The translations under genes were made by a program, and so were the position numbers. From Gemmobacter lutimaris (GTDB lineage: Bacteria; Pseudomonadota; Alphaproteobacteria; Rhodobacterales; Rhodobacteraceae), in contig NZ_QXXQ01000014.1 of NCBI RefSeq assembly GCF_003570715.1, positions 1-64,000 of the forward strand: 64,000 bases of DNA. The letters are read 5' to 3'. The stretch's first letter is position 1. The number at the start of each line of letters is the position of its first letter. The notes under the pieces were generated by a model that had not been told where the DNA came from, made no database searches, and worked only from the letters and a program-made list of their open reading frames with translations. Positions 25,356 through 35,871 of this stretch are shown here, piece after piece.

Positions 25356-26888
25356 ATGGCAACCGTCACTTATACGGGGCTGGCCCCGCTTTCGGCACAA
25401 TCCTGGGCCGGATGGACCGCCGAGACATGGCTGGCCGGCATCTCGCCCTATGTCGTGTTCAACGGGGTCGGCTACGAGGTCGTGCCGGTCTATGACGCCC
25501 AGCTTGCCGTGCTTCAGACCGGGCCCCTTGCCGGCTATCTGGTGCGCTTCACCGGGGACAGTTCGCTGTCCATCGCCGGGGATTTCAGCCAGACCAATCC
25601 GGTGCCGTTTTCCGGCACCATCACCGGCATCGAAATCTATGACCGCTACGAAAACCTGCTGACCTTCGACGACCCGAACAACCAGATCCTGACCTCCAGC
25701 TATCAGCCATGGGACGGGCAGCTGGTGGCCGAGGTCAGCGGCCTGTCGATGGATTCCGCCGCGCTTGATGCCGCACCGAACCTGGCGGCGGCGCTGCTGG
25801 CGGGGCTGGCGGGCGGGCATGACCTCGTGACCGGCAGCGGCCAGAACGACCTGCTGGAAGGCTTTGCCGGCAATGACACGCTGCGGGGCGGGGCGGGCAA
25901 TGACACGCTGCGCGGTGGCGCCGGGCTGGACAACATGAATGGCGGTGCCGGGATCGACACGGCGGACTATTCCGCCGCCACCACGCGGGTGGTGGTCGAG
26001 CTGCAATTCCAGGGCGCCCCGCAGATGGTTTCGGCCAGCGAGGGGCTCGATACGCTGGCCGATATTGAAAACGTGTCCGGGGGCGCGGCTGGCGACCGCA
26101 TCGTCGGCAAGCAGGACAGCAATGTGCTGACCGGCAATGGCGGCAATGACAACCTGTTCGGGGTCGGCGGCAATGACACGCTGTTCGGCGGCGCGGGCAA
26201 TGACGGGCTTTACGGTGCCGATGGCGCGGACCAGCTGTTCGGCGGGGCCGACAATGACCGGCTGTTCGGTGGCGCGGGCAATGACACGCTGGACGGCGGC
26301 GCGGGTCTCGATTTCGCCGATTACCGCCCGGCGGCGCTGGCCGTGCAGGTCAGCCTGGCAATCGCCGGGGCGCAATTCGTCTCCAGCGCCGATGCAAGCG
26401 ACACGCTGATCAATATCGAGAACCTGTCGGGATCGATCCGGAACGACACGCTGACCGGCAATGCGGGCGACAATGTGATCTACGGGATCGAGGGCAATGA
26501 CACGATCTCGGGCGGCGGCGGTGTGGACCGGCTGATCGGCGGTCTGGGGCAGGATACGCTGACCGGCGGCGCCGGGGCGGATGTGTTCTTCTTCACCCGT
26601 GTCGCCGACAGCGACCTGATCTCGGGGCGCGACACGATCACCGATTTCGTCAGCGGCACCGACAAGCTCAACCTCGCCCAGATCGACGCCAATAGCGGCC
26701 TCGCGGGGGATCAGGCCTTCACCTTCCTCGGCACCGGCGCCTTTACCGGCGTCGTGGGGCAGTTGCGCCTTGCGGTATCCGGGGCCAACAGCTTCCTGCT
26801 GGGTGATACCGACGGCAACGGCACCGCCGATCTGAACGTGGCGCTGCTGGGCGTGACCTCCATCGTCGCGGGCGACATCATCCTCTGA
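25356..26888 (+). CDS. RTX3: RTX protein with a short unrecognised head
   Basis: A 510-aa protein with about 140 N-terminal residues that I do not recognise (MATVTYTGLAPLSAQSW, then beta-rich ITGIEIYDRYENLLTFDD). RTX nonapeptides start at about 165 (GFAGNDTLRGGAGNDTLRGG) and the type I export domain shared with the other three genes follows. AGGAGG lies just before ATG 25356, the best ribosome site in the cluster. The head is too small for a known enzyme and may bind matrix or sugar. Secretion would need a type I transporter encoded elsewhere. Confidence 0.85.
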   Translation: MATVTYTGLAPLSAQSWAGWTAETWLAGISPYVVFNGVGYEVVPVYDAQLAVLQTGPLAGYLVRFTGDSSLSIAGDFSQTNPVPFSGTITGIEIYDRYENLLTFDDPNNQILTSSYQPWDGQLVAEVSGLSMDSAALDAAPNLAAALLAGLAGGHDLVTGSGQNDLLEGFAGNDTLRGGAGNDTLRGGAGLDNMNGGAGIDTADYSAATTRVVVELQFQGAPQMVSASEGLDTLADIENVSGGAAGDRIVGKQDSNVLTGNGGNDNLFGVGGNDTLFGGAGNDGLYGADGADQLFGGADNDRLFGGAGNDTLDGGAGLDFADYRPAALAVQVSLAIAGAQFVSSADASDTLINIENLSGSIRNDTLTGNAGDNVIYGIEGNDTISGGGGVDRLIGGLGQDTLTGGAGADVFFFTRVADSDLISGRDTITDFVSGTDKLNLAQIDANSGLAGDQAFTFLGTGAFTGVVGQLRLAVSGANSFLLGDTDGNGTADLNVALLGVTSIVAGDIIL

Positions 26889-26912
26889 CATCTGCTTTTG
26901 CGAAACATGTGC

Positions 26913-26942
26913 CCCGGCGCCGACAGCCCTGTCGGCGCCGGG
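26913..26942. terminator. Stem-loop after RTX3
   Basis: CCCGGCGCCGAC (26913-26924) pairs perfectly with GTCGGCGCCGGG (26931-26942) around AGCCCT. No T-run follows, so termination may be inefficient or factor-assisted. The rest of the 298-bp gap before RTX4 is A/T-richer and contains a 10-bp palindrome AGACGCGTCT at 27056-27065 that could mark a promoter or operator. Confidence 0.55.
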
Positions 26943-27186
26943 CTGCGTTCAGGCCGCGCGTGACACGATCCTGTCTGCCCGGAAATTGCCACTTCCGTTC
27001 CCAAAGAGCGCAAAGTTTCGACACTTTTCTGACGCAAATCTCGCCAAGATTGAAAAGACGCGTCTGTAATACATCTTTAAAAGCCCGCCATGCTTCCCAT
27101 GGTTGAGGGCCTTGATGCGCATACCCGTGTGTAATCGGTTTTTTGCAAGTGCTCACGACCAATCGCATATTTCCGGGAAAACACCC

Positions 27187-29052
27187 ATGACCATCACTTC
27201 GAATGTAACGAATATCTATGCTTTCGACGGCACCCTGCTCGACATCACGACGGGGGGCATTATCAGTGCCAGCCTGATCAATGTCTCGGGCGGGCCGAAC
27301 AGTGGCAGCTTCATCGACAACAACGGCCAGCTGACAACGGATGACAACGGGATCACCACGTTTGCCCTCGGCGGCGGCAGTGGTGCGGCGATCACCTATC
27401 TCGGCTCCGGCACCATCCAGACGCTGACCCTGCTCGGCATCCCGCTGCTCAGCAGGCCGGTGGCCGCTTTCCAGGTCGGCGGGCAGATCTATCTTTATGC
27501 CCCCGACGGCCTGCCCCTGCTGAGCGGGGTTCTGGTCGATCTGACCATCGACGCGGATGCCCCCTTCACCCTGCCCGCCACCAGCAATGGCGTGGTCGAA
27601 GGGCTGGATACCGCCGAGGGGATGGCGATCGGGTATACCGACCTGCAAGGGGACCAGATCACCAGCGGCGCGAATACGGTCTTCGGCAATGGCGGCAATG
27701 ACACGATCAGCGGCGGCAGTGCGACGGATGCGCTTTATGGCGGCACCGGCGACGACCAGATCCTCGTGCGATCCAATGCGCTGGACGGCGATACGCTGGA
27801 CGGCGGCGCCGGAACCGACTGGCTGGACCTGTCGCAACTGGGCACCGCTTTCGCCGCGGGCACGATCGTCAATATGGCCAGCCAGCAGATCGTGAATGGC
27901 GGCAGTTCGGTCGGTATCGTGAACTTCGAGAATGTCACCGGCTCGGACTTTTCCGACAATATTCTGGGTGACGCCGGAAATAACGAGATCAATGCCGGGA
28001 CGGGCAACGACAATCTGGTCGGCGGCGCAGGCAATGATACGCTGCGCGGGGACGATGGCGACGACACGCTGCGCGGCGGTCTGGGGGACGACACCCTGAC
28101 CGGCGGCGCCGGGACCGACACCGCCGATTATTCCGCCGCCACGGCGCGGGTGGTGGTCGAACTGGGCATTTCGGGCGTGCCGCAGGTGATTTCGGCCACC
28201 GAAGGTTCGGACACGCTGCTGCAGATCGAGAATATCCTTGGCGGCGCGGGCGGCGACCGGCTGGTCGGCAATGCCGGCACCAATGTGCTGACCGGCAATG
28301 CCGGGGCCGACAACCTGTTCGGCGTCGGCGGCAATGACACGCTGTTCGGTGGCGCGGGGGTTGACGGGCTTTACGGCGCCGATGGCGCGGACCAGCTGTT
28401 CGGCGGCGAAGACAATGACCGGCTGTTCGGCGGTGCGGGCGACGACACGCTGGACGGCGGGGACGGTCTCGATTTCGCCGATTACCGCCCGGCGGCAAAC
28501 AGCGGCATCACCGTGGATCTGTCGATCACCGGGGCACAGGCCATCTCGGCCAGCGAGGGGTTCGATACCCTGGTGAATGTCGAGAACCTGTCGGGTTCGG
28601 GCTTCGGCGACACGCTGACCGGCAATGCGGACGACAATGTGATCTACGGGATCGAGGGCAATGACACGATCTCGGGCGGCGGCGGGGTGGACCGGCTGAT
28701 CGGCGGTCTGGGGCAGGATACGCTGACCGGCGGCGCCGGGGCGGATGTGTTCTTCTTCACCCGTGCGGCCGACAGCGACCTGATCTCGGGCCGCGACACG
28801 ATCACCGATTTCGTCAGCGGCACCGACAGGATCAACCTTGGCCATATGGATGCCGACAGCGGCACAGCGGGGGATCAGGAATTCACCTTCCTCGGCACCG
28901 CCGCCTTCACCGGCGTCGCGGGGCAGTTGCGCCTTGCAGTATCCGGGGCCAACAGCTTCCTGCTGGGCGATACCGATGGCGACGGGAACGCCGATCTGAA
29001 CGTGGCGCTGCTGGGGGTGACCTCCGTCGTCGTGGGCGACTTCATCCTCTGA
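27187..29052 (+). CDS. RTX4: RTX protein closely related to RTX1 in its 3' half
   Basis: A 621-aa protein. The first 150 residues form an unrecognised beta-rich head (TSNVTNIYAFDGTLLDITTG, AITYLGSGTIQTLTLLG). From about residue 195 it matches RTX1 closely (SNALDGDTLDGG, GTAFAAGT, NGGSSVGI.NFENVTGS) through the nonapeptides to the end. The export domain is the most diverged of the four. ATG 27187 is chosen over an upstream in-frame ATG at 27103, whose 28 extra residues are basic and unlike the paralogues. A short GGGAA precedes it. The head differs from those of RTX1, RTX2 and RTX3. Confidence 0.85.
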   Translation: MTITSNVTNIYAFDGTLLDITTGGIISASLINVSGGPNSGSFIDNNGQLTTDDNGITTFALGGGSGAAITYLGSGTIQTLTLLGIPLLSRPVAAFQVGGQIYLYAPDGLPLLSGVLVDLTIDADAPFTLPATSNGVVEGLDTAEGMAIGYTDLQGDQITSGANTVFGNGGNDTISGGSATDALYGGTGDDQILVRSNALDGDTLDGGAGTDWLDLSQLGTAFAAGTIVNMASQQIVNGGSSVGIVNFENVTGSDFSDNILGDAGNNEINAGTGNDNLVGGAGNDTLRGDDGDDTLRGGLGDDTLTGGAGTDTADYSAATARVVVELGISGVPQVISATEGSDTLLQIENILGGAGGDRLVGNAGTNVLTGNAGADNLFGVGGNDTLFGGAGVDGLYGADGADQLFGGEDNDRLFGGAGDDTLDGGDGLDFADYRPAANSGITVDLSITGAQAISASEGFDTLVNVENLSGSGFGDTLTGNADDNVIYGIEGNDTISGGGGVDRLIGGLGQDTLTGGAGADVFFFTRAADSDLISGRDTITDFVSGTDRINLGHMDADSGTAGDQEFTFLGTAAFTGVAGQLRLAVSGANSFLLGDTDGDGNADLNVALLGVTSVVVGDFIL

Positions 29053-29072
29053 GCGACGGCAGACGCGCCCAT

Positions 29073-29100
29073 GCCCGGCCCGGTTTTCCGGGCCGGGCTT
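29073..29100. terminator. Bidirectional terminator between RTX4 and glf
   Basis: The same 11-bp GCCCGGCCCGG/CCGGGCCGGGC stem with TTTT loop found after RTX1 lies here (29073-29098) between converging RTX4 and glf. About 45 bases, including the last codons of glf, are identical to the sequence at about 22107-22151. Confidence 0.7.
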
Positions 29101-29106
29101 CGCCGG

Positions 29107-30348
<1,242 letters not shown>

Positions 30349-30362
30349 TCACTTCGGCCCCG

Positions 30363-31361
30363 TCACTTCGTATAGCCGGGTCCCTGCGCCCAGCCCCAGG
30401 CATCGCCGATCATCTGCCGCAGGGTGGAATGCACGGGCTCCCAGCCCAGTTCCTCGATGGCGCGGGCCGAACCCGAAACCAGCGCCACCGCATCGCCCGC
30501 GCGGCGCGCGCCCTCGATGATCGGCACCTCGCGGTTGGTGACGGCGCGGCTGGCCTCGATCACCTCGCGCACGGTGAATCCGGTGCCGGTGCCAAGGTTG
30601 AAGACCCGGTTGCCCTTGCCCTCCAGCAGCCATTGCAGGCCCAGCACATGCGCCTGCACCAGATCCATCACATGCACATAATCGCGCACGCAGGTGCCGT
30701 CGCGGGTGGGATAGTCGCTGCCAAAGACCGTCAGCGCCGGGCGCTTGCCCGCCACCGCATCCAGCATCAGCGGGATCAGATGGGTTTCCGGCACATGCTG
30801 TTCGCCGATCTCGCCCTCGGGGTCACACCCGGCGACGTTGAAATAGCGGAAGATCACATGGTTCAGCCCGTGGCTTTCACCGAAATTGACCAGCATGTCC
30901 TCGATGGCGCGTTTCGAGGCGCCATAGGAATTGATCGGCTTCTGCACCGAGTTTTCATCCAGAAGCACCCCGTCCTGATCGCCATAGGTGGCGCAGGTCG
31001 AGGAGAAGACGAAATTCCTGCATCCTGCGGCCAGCGCGCCCTCGATCAGGTTCAGCGCACCCATGACATTGACGCGCCAGTATTTGCCGGGGTCTTTCAT
31101 GCTTTCGCCCACAAGGCTCAGCGCCGCGAAATGCAGAACCGCCACCGGGCGATATTGCACGAAAGCCGCATCGACATCGGCGCGGTTCATCAGATCGCCC
31201 CTGAAGAAGGGGCCGAATTTCACCGCCTCCTCCCAGCCGGTGTTCAGATTGTCGAAGGTGACGGGGGTGAAGCCCGCCGCCTTCAGAACCTTGCAGGCAT
31301 GGGCCCCGATATAGCCCGCGCCGCCCGTCACCAGAACCGTCTGCATCCGCCTTGCCGCCAT
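30363..31361 (-). CDS. galE: UDP-glucose 4-epimerase
   Basis: A 332-aa short-chain dehydrogenase-type epimerase interconverting UDP-glucose and UDP-galactose. The Rossmann motif GGAGYIGAHACK is at the N-terminus, SSTCATYG precedes the catalytic YGASK, and the RDYVHVMDLVQAH and VFNLGTGTGFTVREVI signatures are present. ATG 31361 is chosen because GGAGG lies eight bases upstream; the frame stays open further upstream but without conserved residues. It supplies UDP-galactose to the glf product encoded next, and both probably form one transcript. Confidence 0.95.
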   Translation of the reverse strand: MAARRMQTVLVTGGAGYIGAHACKVLKAAGFTPVTFDNLNTGWEEAVKFGPFFRGDLMNRADVDAAFVQYRPVAVLHFAALSLVGESMKDPGKYWRVNVMGALNLIEGALAAGCRNFVFSSTCATYGDQDGVLLDENSVQKPINSYGASKRAIEDMLVNFGESHGLNHVIFRYFNVAGCDPEGEIGEQHVPETHLIPLMLDAVAGKRPALTVFGSDYPTRDGTCVRDYVHVMDLVQAHVLGLQWLLEGKGNRVFNLGTGTGFTVREVIEASRAVTNREVPIIEGARRAGDAVALVSGSARAIEELGWEPVHSTLRQMIGDAWGWAQGPGYTK

Positions 31362-31569
31362 TGCTGTCGCCTCCCCGCCCGGAGGAGCGCCGTTCCCCCT
31401 TCTATGGGCCAGGGCAGGGGCGAAAGGCAACAGCGGCAGGCGAAACAGCGCAAGCCGCGCTTTACCTCTGGGCGGCAGGCCAGTAATCAGGGCGCCGAAC
31501 CCCGTGGCCCTTGCCCGGCCGCATCTCAGGGCCGCGTCCCGGCCCCGGCCTCTCAGGATCGCGCCGCGC

Positions 31570-32688
31570 ATGAAATTCGTCTGCCACATCGGCCATCACA
31601 AGACCGGCACCACCTCGCTTCAGGTCTTCCTGTCGCAGAATGCCATCGCCCTGCTGAAGGCGGGCATCCTTTACCCTTCGGTGGAAAGCCAGGGTGCGGC
31701 GCTGATGCTGGCCCGCGCGCTTGGCGGCGACAGCGCCGATGTGCTGCCGATCAACATGCGCGAGGCGCATAACGCGCTGGCCTTCCGCATGCTGGCCGAT
31801 ACGCTGCCGAACTGGAAGGTTCCGCAATATCACCGCGAACTGCCGCATTCCAACCAGATGCTGATCTCGATGCGCAACCAGATCATGGCGCTGATGCCCG
31901 ATACGGTGGTGCTCTGCTCCGAGGTCATGTCGCATTTCGGCATCGCCGCGCCCCAGCTCATCGACCGGCTGCGCACGGTGGCGGGCGAGGCGGAGACACA
32001 GCTTTACTGCACCCTGCGGCGGCCCGACGAACATCTGATGTCCTGGCATGGCCAGCAGCTGCGCTTCGGCCAGTCGCCCGCCCTGCTGTCGGACCCGGAC
32101 AAGGGCGTCAACCTGAAGGCGCTGCATTTCGATTATCGCGGCGTGCTGGAACCCTGGATCGCGCGGCTGCCGCAGGCGAAGATCCAGATCACCCCCTATG
32201 CCGAGCTGATGGCAGCGGGCGGATCGGTGCAGCATTTCATCGACCATGCCGGCATCGCCTTCCCCGAGGGCCTGCTGGAAGCGCGCACGATGAACGTGAG
32301 CTTCCCCGCCGCCACCTTCACCCTGCTGCGCGAGGCCAACCGCGCCCTGCCGCGCCCCGCCTCGCTGGCGCTGGCGCATGAGATCGCCACCCTGACCGAG
32401 GGGCTGGAAATGCCATCGCAGAAGGATGTCGAATTCTTCGGCCCCGCTCAGCGCGCCCGCATGATGGAGGCCTTCCGCCCGATCCACGACTGGCTGTCGC
32501 AGACCACCGGGCGCGAGGCCTTCTTCCCCGATCTGGAGGCGATGGCCGAGTGTCGCCCGCTGACCGAAGCCGAGGCGCTGCACCGCGTTCTGGACCAGAT
32601 CACCCCCGAACATCTGGCCCGGCTGAGCCACCCGGAAGCCCGCGGTTTCGTCGCGGGCCTGCGCGAGACCCATCGCGCCCAGCCCTGA
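31570..32688 (+). CDS. Sulfotransferase-like protein
   Basis: A 372-aa protein with a PAPS loop CHIGHHKTGTTSLQ at residues 5-18 and a second motif CTLRRPDEHLMSWHGQQL. It belongs to the same loose group as the proteins at 34637, 40113 and 62563 (HIGxxKTGTTS start). ATG 31570 begins immediately before the motif; an earlier in-frame GTG or ATG at 31504 would add a basic, unconserved stretch. It is divergent from galE and is followed after 79 bases by the galactofuranosyltransferase gene, so it may sulfate galactofuranose residues or the growing chain. Confidence 0.72.
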   Translation: MKFVCHIGHHKTGTTSLQVFLSQNAIALLKAGILYPSVESQGAALMLARALGGDSADVLPINMREAHNALAFRMLADTLPNWKVPQYHRELPHSNQMLISMRNQIMALMPDTVVLCSEVMSHFGIAAPQLIDRLRTVAGEAETQLYCTLRRPDEHLMSWHGQQLRFGQSPALLSDPDKGVNLKALHFDYRGVLEPWIARLPQAKIQITPYAELMAAGGSVQHFIDHAGIAFPEGLLEARTMNVSFPAATFTLLREANRALPRPASLALAHEIATLTEGLEMPSQKDVEFFGPAQRARMMEAFRPIHDWLSQTTGREAFFPDLEAMAECRPLTEAEALHRVLDQITPEHLARLSHPEARGFVAGLRETHRAQP

Positions 32689-32767
32689 GCCGCCCCGTCC
32701 GACACCCGTCCGGGGCCGGCCCCGGACCCCGCGCGCCCGATCGCCGCGCCCTGCCCCGGAGCCCGCC

Positions 32768-34621
32768 ATGCAAGACGCAACCGCCCTTTCCGCCCCTGTC
32801 CCGGCCGCCAGCCCTGCCCCCGCCCCTGTCGTCCTGCAATCGCTGCTCTGGCCCGAGGCGGGCTTTTCCTCGGAACGCGATCTCTATCTGCGGCTGGAAG
32901 GTCCGGCCTTCTGGACCGATGACACGAATGAGGTGTCTTTCGGCCCGGCGGGCGAATTGCGTTTCGATACCGCCTTCAACCTGTTCAACCTCGGGAAATG
33001 GCGGCGGTCCTGCGCGCTGGACCAGATCGGGCTGCGGCTGCATGGCGCGGGGCGGTTCGAACTCGCGGTGTTTCAGGCCCTGCCGGGGCGGTCCTGGGAA
33101 CGGCTGGTCAACCGCATCGTGACGCTGGAGCCCGGCCTGCCGCTGGATCTGGCGTTGGCGCCGGTGGAAGATCCGCTGGGCAGCGTGCTGTGGTTCACCC
33201 TGAAGGCGCTGGACGCGGGCCGCTTCTCGGGGGCCGACTGGATCACCCCGCAGCAGCCGCTGCGACAGCCCGATCTGGTGATCGCCGTCACCACCTTCCG
33301 GCGCGAGGTGGCGGTGCGGGCCAGCGTGGCGCGGTTCGAGGACTTCATGCGCGCAACCCCCCTCGCGCCCTATCTGCACATGGTGGTGGTCGATAACGGT
33401 CAAAGCGCCGAAATCCCCGCCTCGGCCCATGTGACGCCGGTGCCGAACGAGAACCTCGGCGGGGCGGGCGGCTTTGCCCGCGGCCTGCTGGAGGCCGAGG
33501 CCCGCGGCGCCAGCCATTGCCTGTTCATGGATGACGATGCCTCGGTCCATATGGCGGCGCTGGAACGGACATGGATGTTCCTCGCCTATGCCACCGATCC
33601 GGCGACGGCGGTGGCGGCGGGGCTTCTGTCGGCGCGGCACCGCTGGGCGATGTGGGAAAACGGCGCGCTGTTCGACCGGGTCTGCCGGCCGCAATTCATG
33701 GGCACCGACCTGCGCGACATCTTCCAGACCGTCGAGATGGAGATGGAATCGACCCCGCGCAATGCGCCGAACTTCTATGGCGGCTGGTGGTTCTTCGCCT
33801 TCCCGCTGGCTTCGGCGCAGTATCGGCCCTTCCCCTTCTTCGTGCGCGGCGACGATGTGAGCTTCAGCCTCGCCAATACTTTCGACATCGTGACCCTGCC
33901 GGGCGTCGTCTCCAGCCAGGAGGCGGATTTCTCGGACAAGGAAAGCCCGCTGACCGTCTATCTGGATCTGCGCAGCCATCTGGTGCATCACCTGTCGCTG
34001 CCATCGATGGAGATCGGCCGCATCGGGCTGGTGAAGCTTCTGGCCTTCTTCTTCCTGCGCAGCCTGATCCAGATGCATTACGAAACCATCGCGGCCCAGA
34101 GCCTTGCCGTGCAGGATGTGATGCGCGGCCCGGATTTCTTTGCCGCCAACGCCGATATGGCGCAGCGCCGCGCCGATCTGGCCGCGCTGCGCAAGGTCGA
34201 GGCCTGGCATGCACCCGAAGGGCCGCTGCCCGCCCCGCGCAAGAGGCTGAACCCCGAAAACCCGCTGGTGCGGCTGGCGATGAAAGCCACGCTGAACGGA
34301 CATCTGCTGCCCTTCTTCGGCCTGTTCGGCAACCGGCTGGTCCTGAAAACCGGCGAGCGCGGCGCCATCCGCCGGGTCTGGGGTGCGGCTGCGGTCACCT
34401 GCCGCAACGATGCCGGGCAGATCTATACCGTGCGCCATTCCAAGCTGGCGGCGCTGCGGGCAACCGGGGTCTTCCTGCGCGACCTGCTGCGCCTGATGCT
34501 GCGCTATCCGGCGCTGCGGGCCGAATGGCGGCAGGGCTACGAGCGGCTGGCCAGCACCGGCTTCTGGCGTGGCCGTCTGGGGCTGGATGCGCCCGCGGAA
34601 ACCGGCGCCCCCCGGCCCTGA
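32768..34621 (+). CDS. Galactofuranosyltransferase, GlfT2-like (GT2/GT78-type)
   Basis: A 617-aa transferase laid out like mycobacterial GlfT2: an N-terminal beta-sandwich (about 20-170), a GT-A domain starting VIAVTTFRRE, the metal-binding FMDDDAS (Asp255-Asp257), then GGWWFFAFP and FVRGDDVSFSLAN, matching the acceptor/catalytic region of GlfT2, and a helical C-terminus. The neighbours galE and glf provide its donor UDP-galactofuranose. In mycobacteria the homologue polymerises alternating Galf linkages; here it would add Galf to the surface polymer. The family assignment is strong; linkage and processivity are unknown. Confidence 0.85.
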   Translation: MQDATALSAPVPAASPAPAPVVLQSLLWPEAGFSSERDLYLRLEGPAFWTDDTNEVSFGPAGELRFDTAFNLFNLGKWRRSCALDQIGLRLHGAGRFELAVFQALPGRSWERLVNRIVTLEPGLPLDLALAPVEDPLGSVLWFTLKALDAGRFSGADWITPQQPLRQPDLVIAVTTFRREVAVRASVARFEDFMRATPLAPYLHMVVVDNGQSAEIPASAHVTPVPNENLGGAGGFARGLLEAEARGASHCLFMDDDASVHMAALERTWMFLAYATDPATAVAAGLLSARHRWAMWENGALFDRVCRPQFMGTDLRDIFQTVEMEMESTPRNAPNFYGGWWFFAFPLASAQYRPFPFFVRGDDVSFSLANTFDIVTLPGVVSSQEADFSDKESPLTVYLDLRSHLVHHLSLPSMEIGRIGLVKLLAFFFLRSLIQMHYETIAAQSLAVQDVMRGPDFFAANADMAQRRADLAALRKVEAWHAPEGPLPAPRKRLNPENPLVRLAMKATLNGHLLPFFGLFGNRLVLKTGERGAIRRVWGAAAVTCRNDAGQIYTVRHSKLAALRATGVFLRDLLRLMLRYPALRAEWRQGYERLASTGFWRGRLGLDAPAETGAPRP

Positions 34622-34636
34622 TCCCGCGCCGGGGCG

Positions 34637-35752
34637 TCAGTCGTCCGCCGGGTCCTCGTCAGACGGATCTTCATCCGTCTGGTCCGGGCTGGCCTGATAG
34701 CCCATGCGCATCCGGGTCAGCGCGCTGCGCGCGCCCTTGGGATCGGCGGCGATCAGGGTCGCGGCAAGCTCGGCCATGGCCTCGACCCGGCGCAGTTCGT
34801 CGGCGTCGAAATGATCGGCCGGGTTCAGCGACTGCGGCTCGGCCGGGGCCTCGTCCACCGCGCGGTCCAGTTCCTGCTCCATCACCGGGGTCGCGGCGAA
34901 GGGGCTGCGGTCAAGGATGCGGGCATCTGCCAGATAGGTCTTGCGGATCTGTGCGGCCATGGCGCGGTCCAGCGCCAGCGGCGTGCTGGCACCCGCCCGC
35001 GGCCGGTTCAGCAGCGCCTGCGCCAGCGCCCAGCCCGCCGCATGGCGTTGCAGCCGCGGCAGCTTGCGCAACTGCCGCTGGACATGGCGCAGGAGCACCA
35101 GATCCTCCACACAGAGCGCTTCATTGCTGATCCGTTCCGCCGCGATGGTGACGGGCGCATCGGGGCCAAAGGCGGTGCGCGCGAAATCCTGCACCACCGA
35201 GCCCCCCGCCAGCAGGTCGCGCCGCAGCGGCCGCAGGTGGAAATCGGCGCCGAAAACCTCGGCCCACATCGCCAGACGCGGGGCGTAGAAGAACTGCTGG
35301 TCCTTCACCACCGCCGCGTGAAAGTCGCGCATCCCGCCCTGGAACCAGCCGATCTTCACCCGCTCGGCATAGCTTGACAGGAAGCGCGCGGCATGGGGGC
35401 GGACATAGCAGATCACCGCCATCTCGTCGAAAAACGGCAGGAAGAACCGTTCCAGCACCCGCGCGACACCTTCCGGGTCGCTCCATTCGAAATCCTCGGC
35501 CGAAAAGACGGCGTGATCATAGCCGCCTTCCGCCAGCTTCTTTTCCAGCGCCGCCAGAACCGGGGGCACCTCCGCCGCCGCATCTGCCTTCAGCCAGGCC
35601 TCGAACTGCGCCGGCAGATGGTTGTGTGACAGCGGCGCGGTATAAAGAATGCGCTGCCCCTCGATGCTGACGCTGCCGGTCGAGAAAGCGTCCTGAATGG
35701 CGGTCGAACCGGCCTTGTGCTGGCCGATGTGGAAGATGAGCTTCGGCGGCAT
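34637..35752 (-). CDS. Sulfotransferase-like protein with acidic tail
   Basis: A 371-aa protein with PAPS loop FHIGQHKAGSTAIQ at residues 7-20 and second motif CYVRPHAARFLSSYAERV. The middle HAVFSAEDFEW and FQGGMRDFH are shared with related loci I cannot name. The C-terminus ends in an acidic tail (DQTDEDPSDEDPADD). ATG 35752 gives a start directly before the motif; the frame continues open upstream across the epimerase gene, which is only a shadow. It lies 119 bases downstream of the epimerase on the same strand and converges on the galactofuranosyltransferase. Confidence 0.72.
   Translation of the reverse strand: MPPKLIFHIGQHKAGSTAIQDAFSTGSVSIEGQRILYTAPLSHNHLPAQFEAWLKADAAAEVPPVLAALEKKLAEGGYDHAVFSAEDFEWSDPEGVARVLERFFLPFFDEMAVICYVRPHAARFLSSYAERVKIGWFQGGMRDFHAAVVKDQQFFYAPRLAMWAEVFGADFHLRPLRRDLLAGGSVVQDFARTAFGPDAPVTIAAERISNEALCVEDLVLLRHVQRQLRKLPRLQRHAAGWALAQALLNRPRAGASTPLALDRAMAAQIRKTYLADARILDRSPFAATPVMEQELDRAVDEAPAEPQSLNPADHFDADELRRVEAMAELAATLIAADPKGARSALTRMRMGYQASPDQTDEDPSDEDPADD
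34660..34681. terminator. Perfect 9-bp stem-loop inside the 3' end of the sulfotransferase gene
   Basis: CAGACGGAT (34660-34668), CTTC loop and ATCCGTCTG (34673-34681) form a perfect stem close to the meeting point of two converging genes. It lies within the codons of the acidic tail, so it could be a bidirectional terminator embedded in coding sequence. There is no T-run. Confidence 0.35.
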
Positions 35753-35871
35753 GAAACGGCTGTGGTCCTGTCCTGCTGCGGGGCGGCCCGGATGGACCAC
35801 GATTGCGGTCAGGTCGCAACCCTTTTCCGGCCTGCCCGGCCCTTTTTCCGCAAGATGGCGGGAAACCGGCC

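Noticed and set aside
20226-28845. Very long open frames on the minus strand opposite the four RTX genes (about 500-650 codons each)
   Set aside because: They mirror the RTX repeats and repeat the same antisense peptide four times; they have no domain, and the plus-strand frame has the expected RTX structure.
18720-29052. Serralysin-type metalloproteases
   Set aside because: The C-terminal domain is of that type, but no HExxH zinc motif is present in any of the four proteins.
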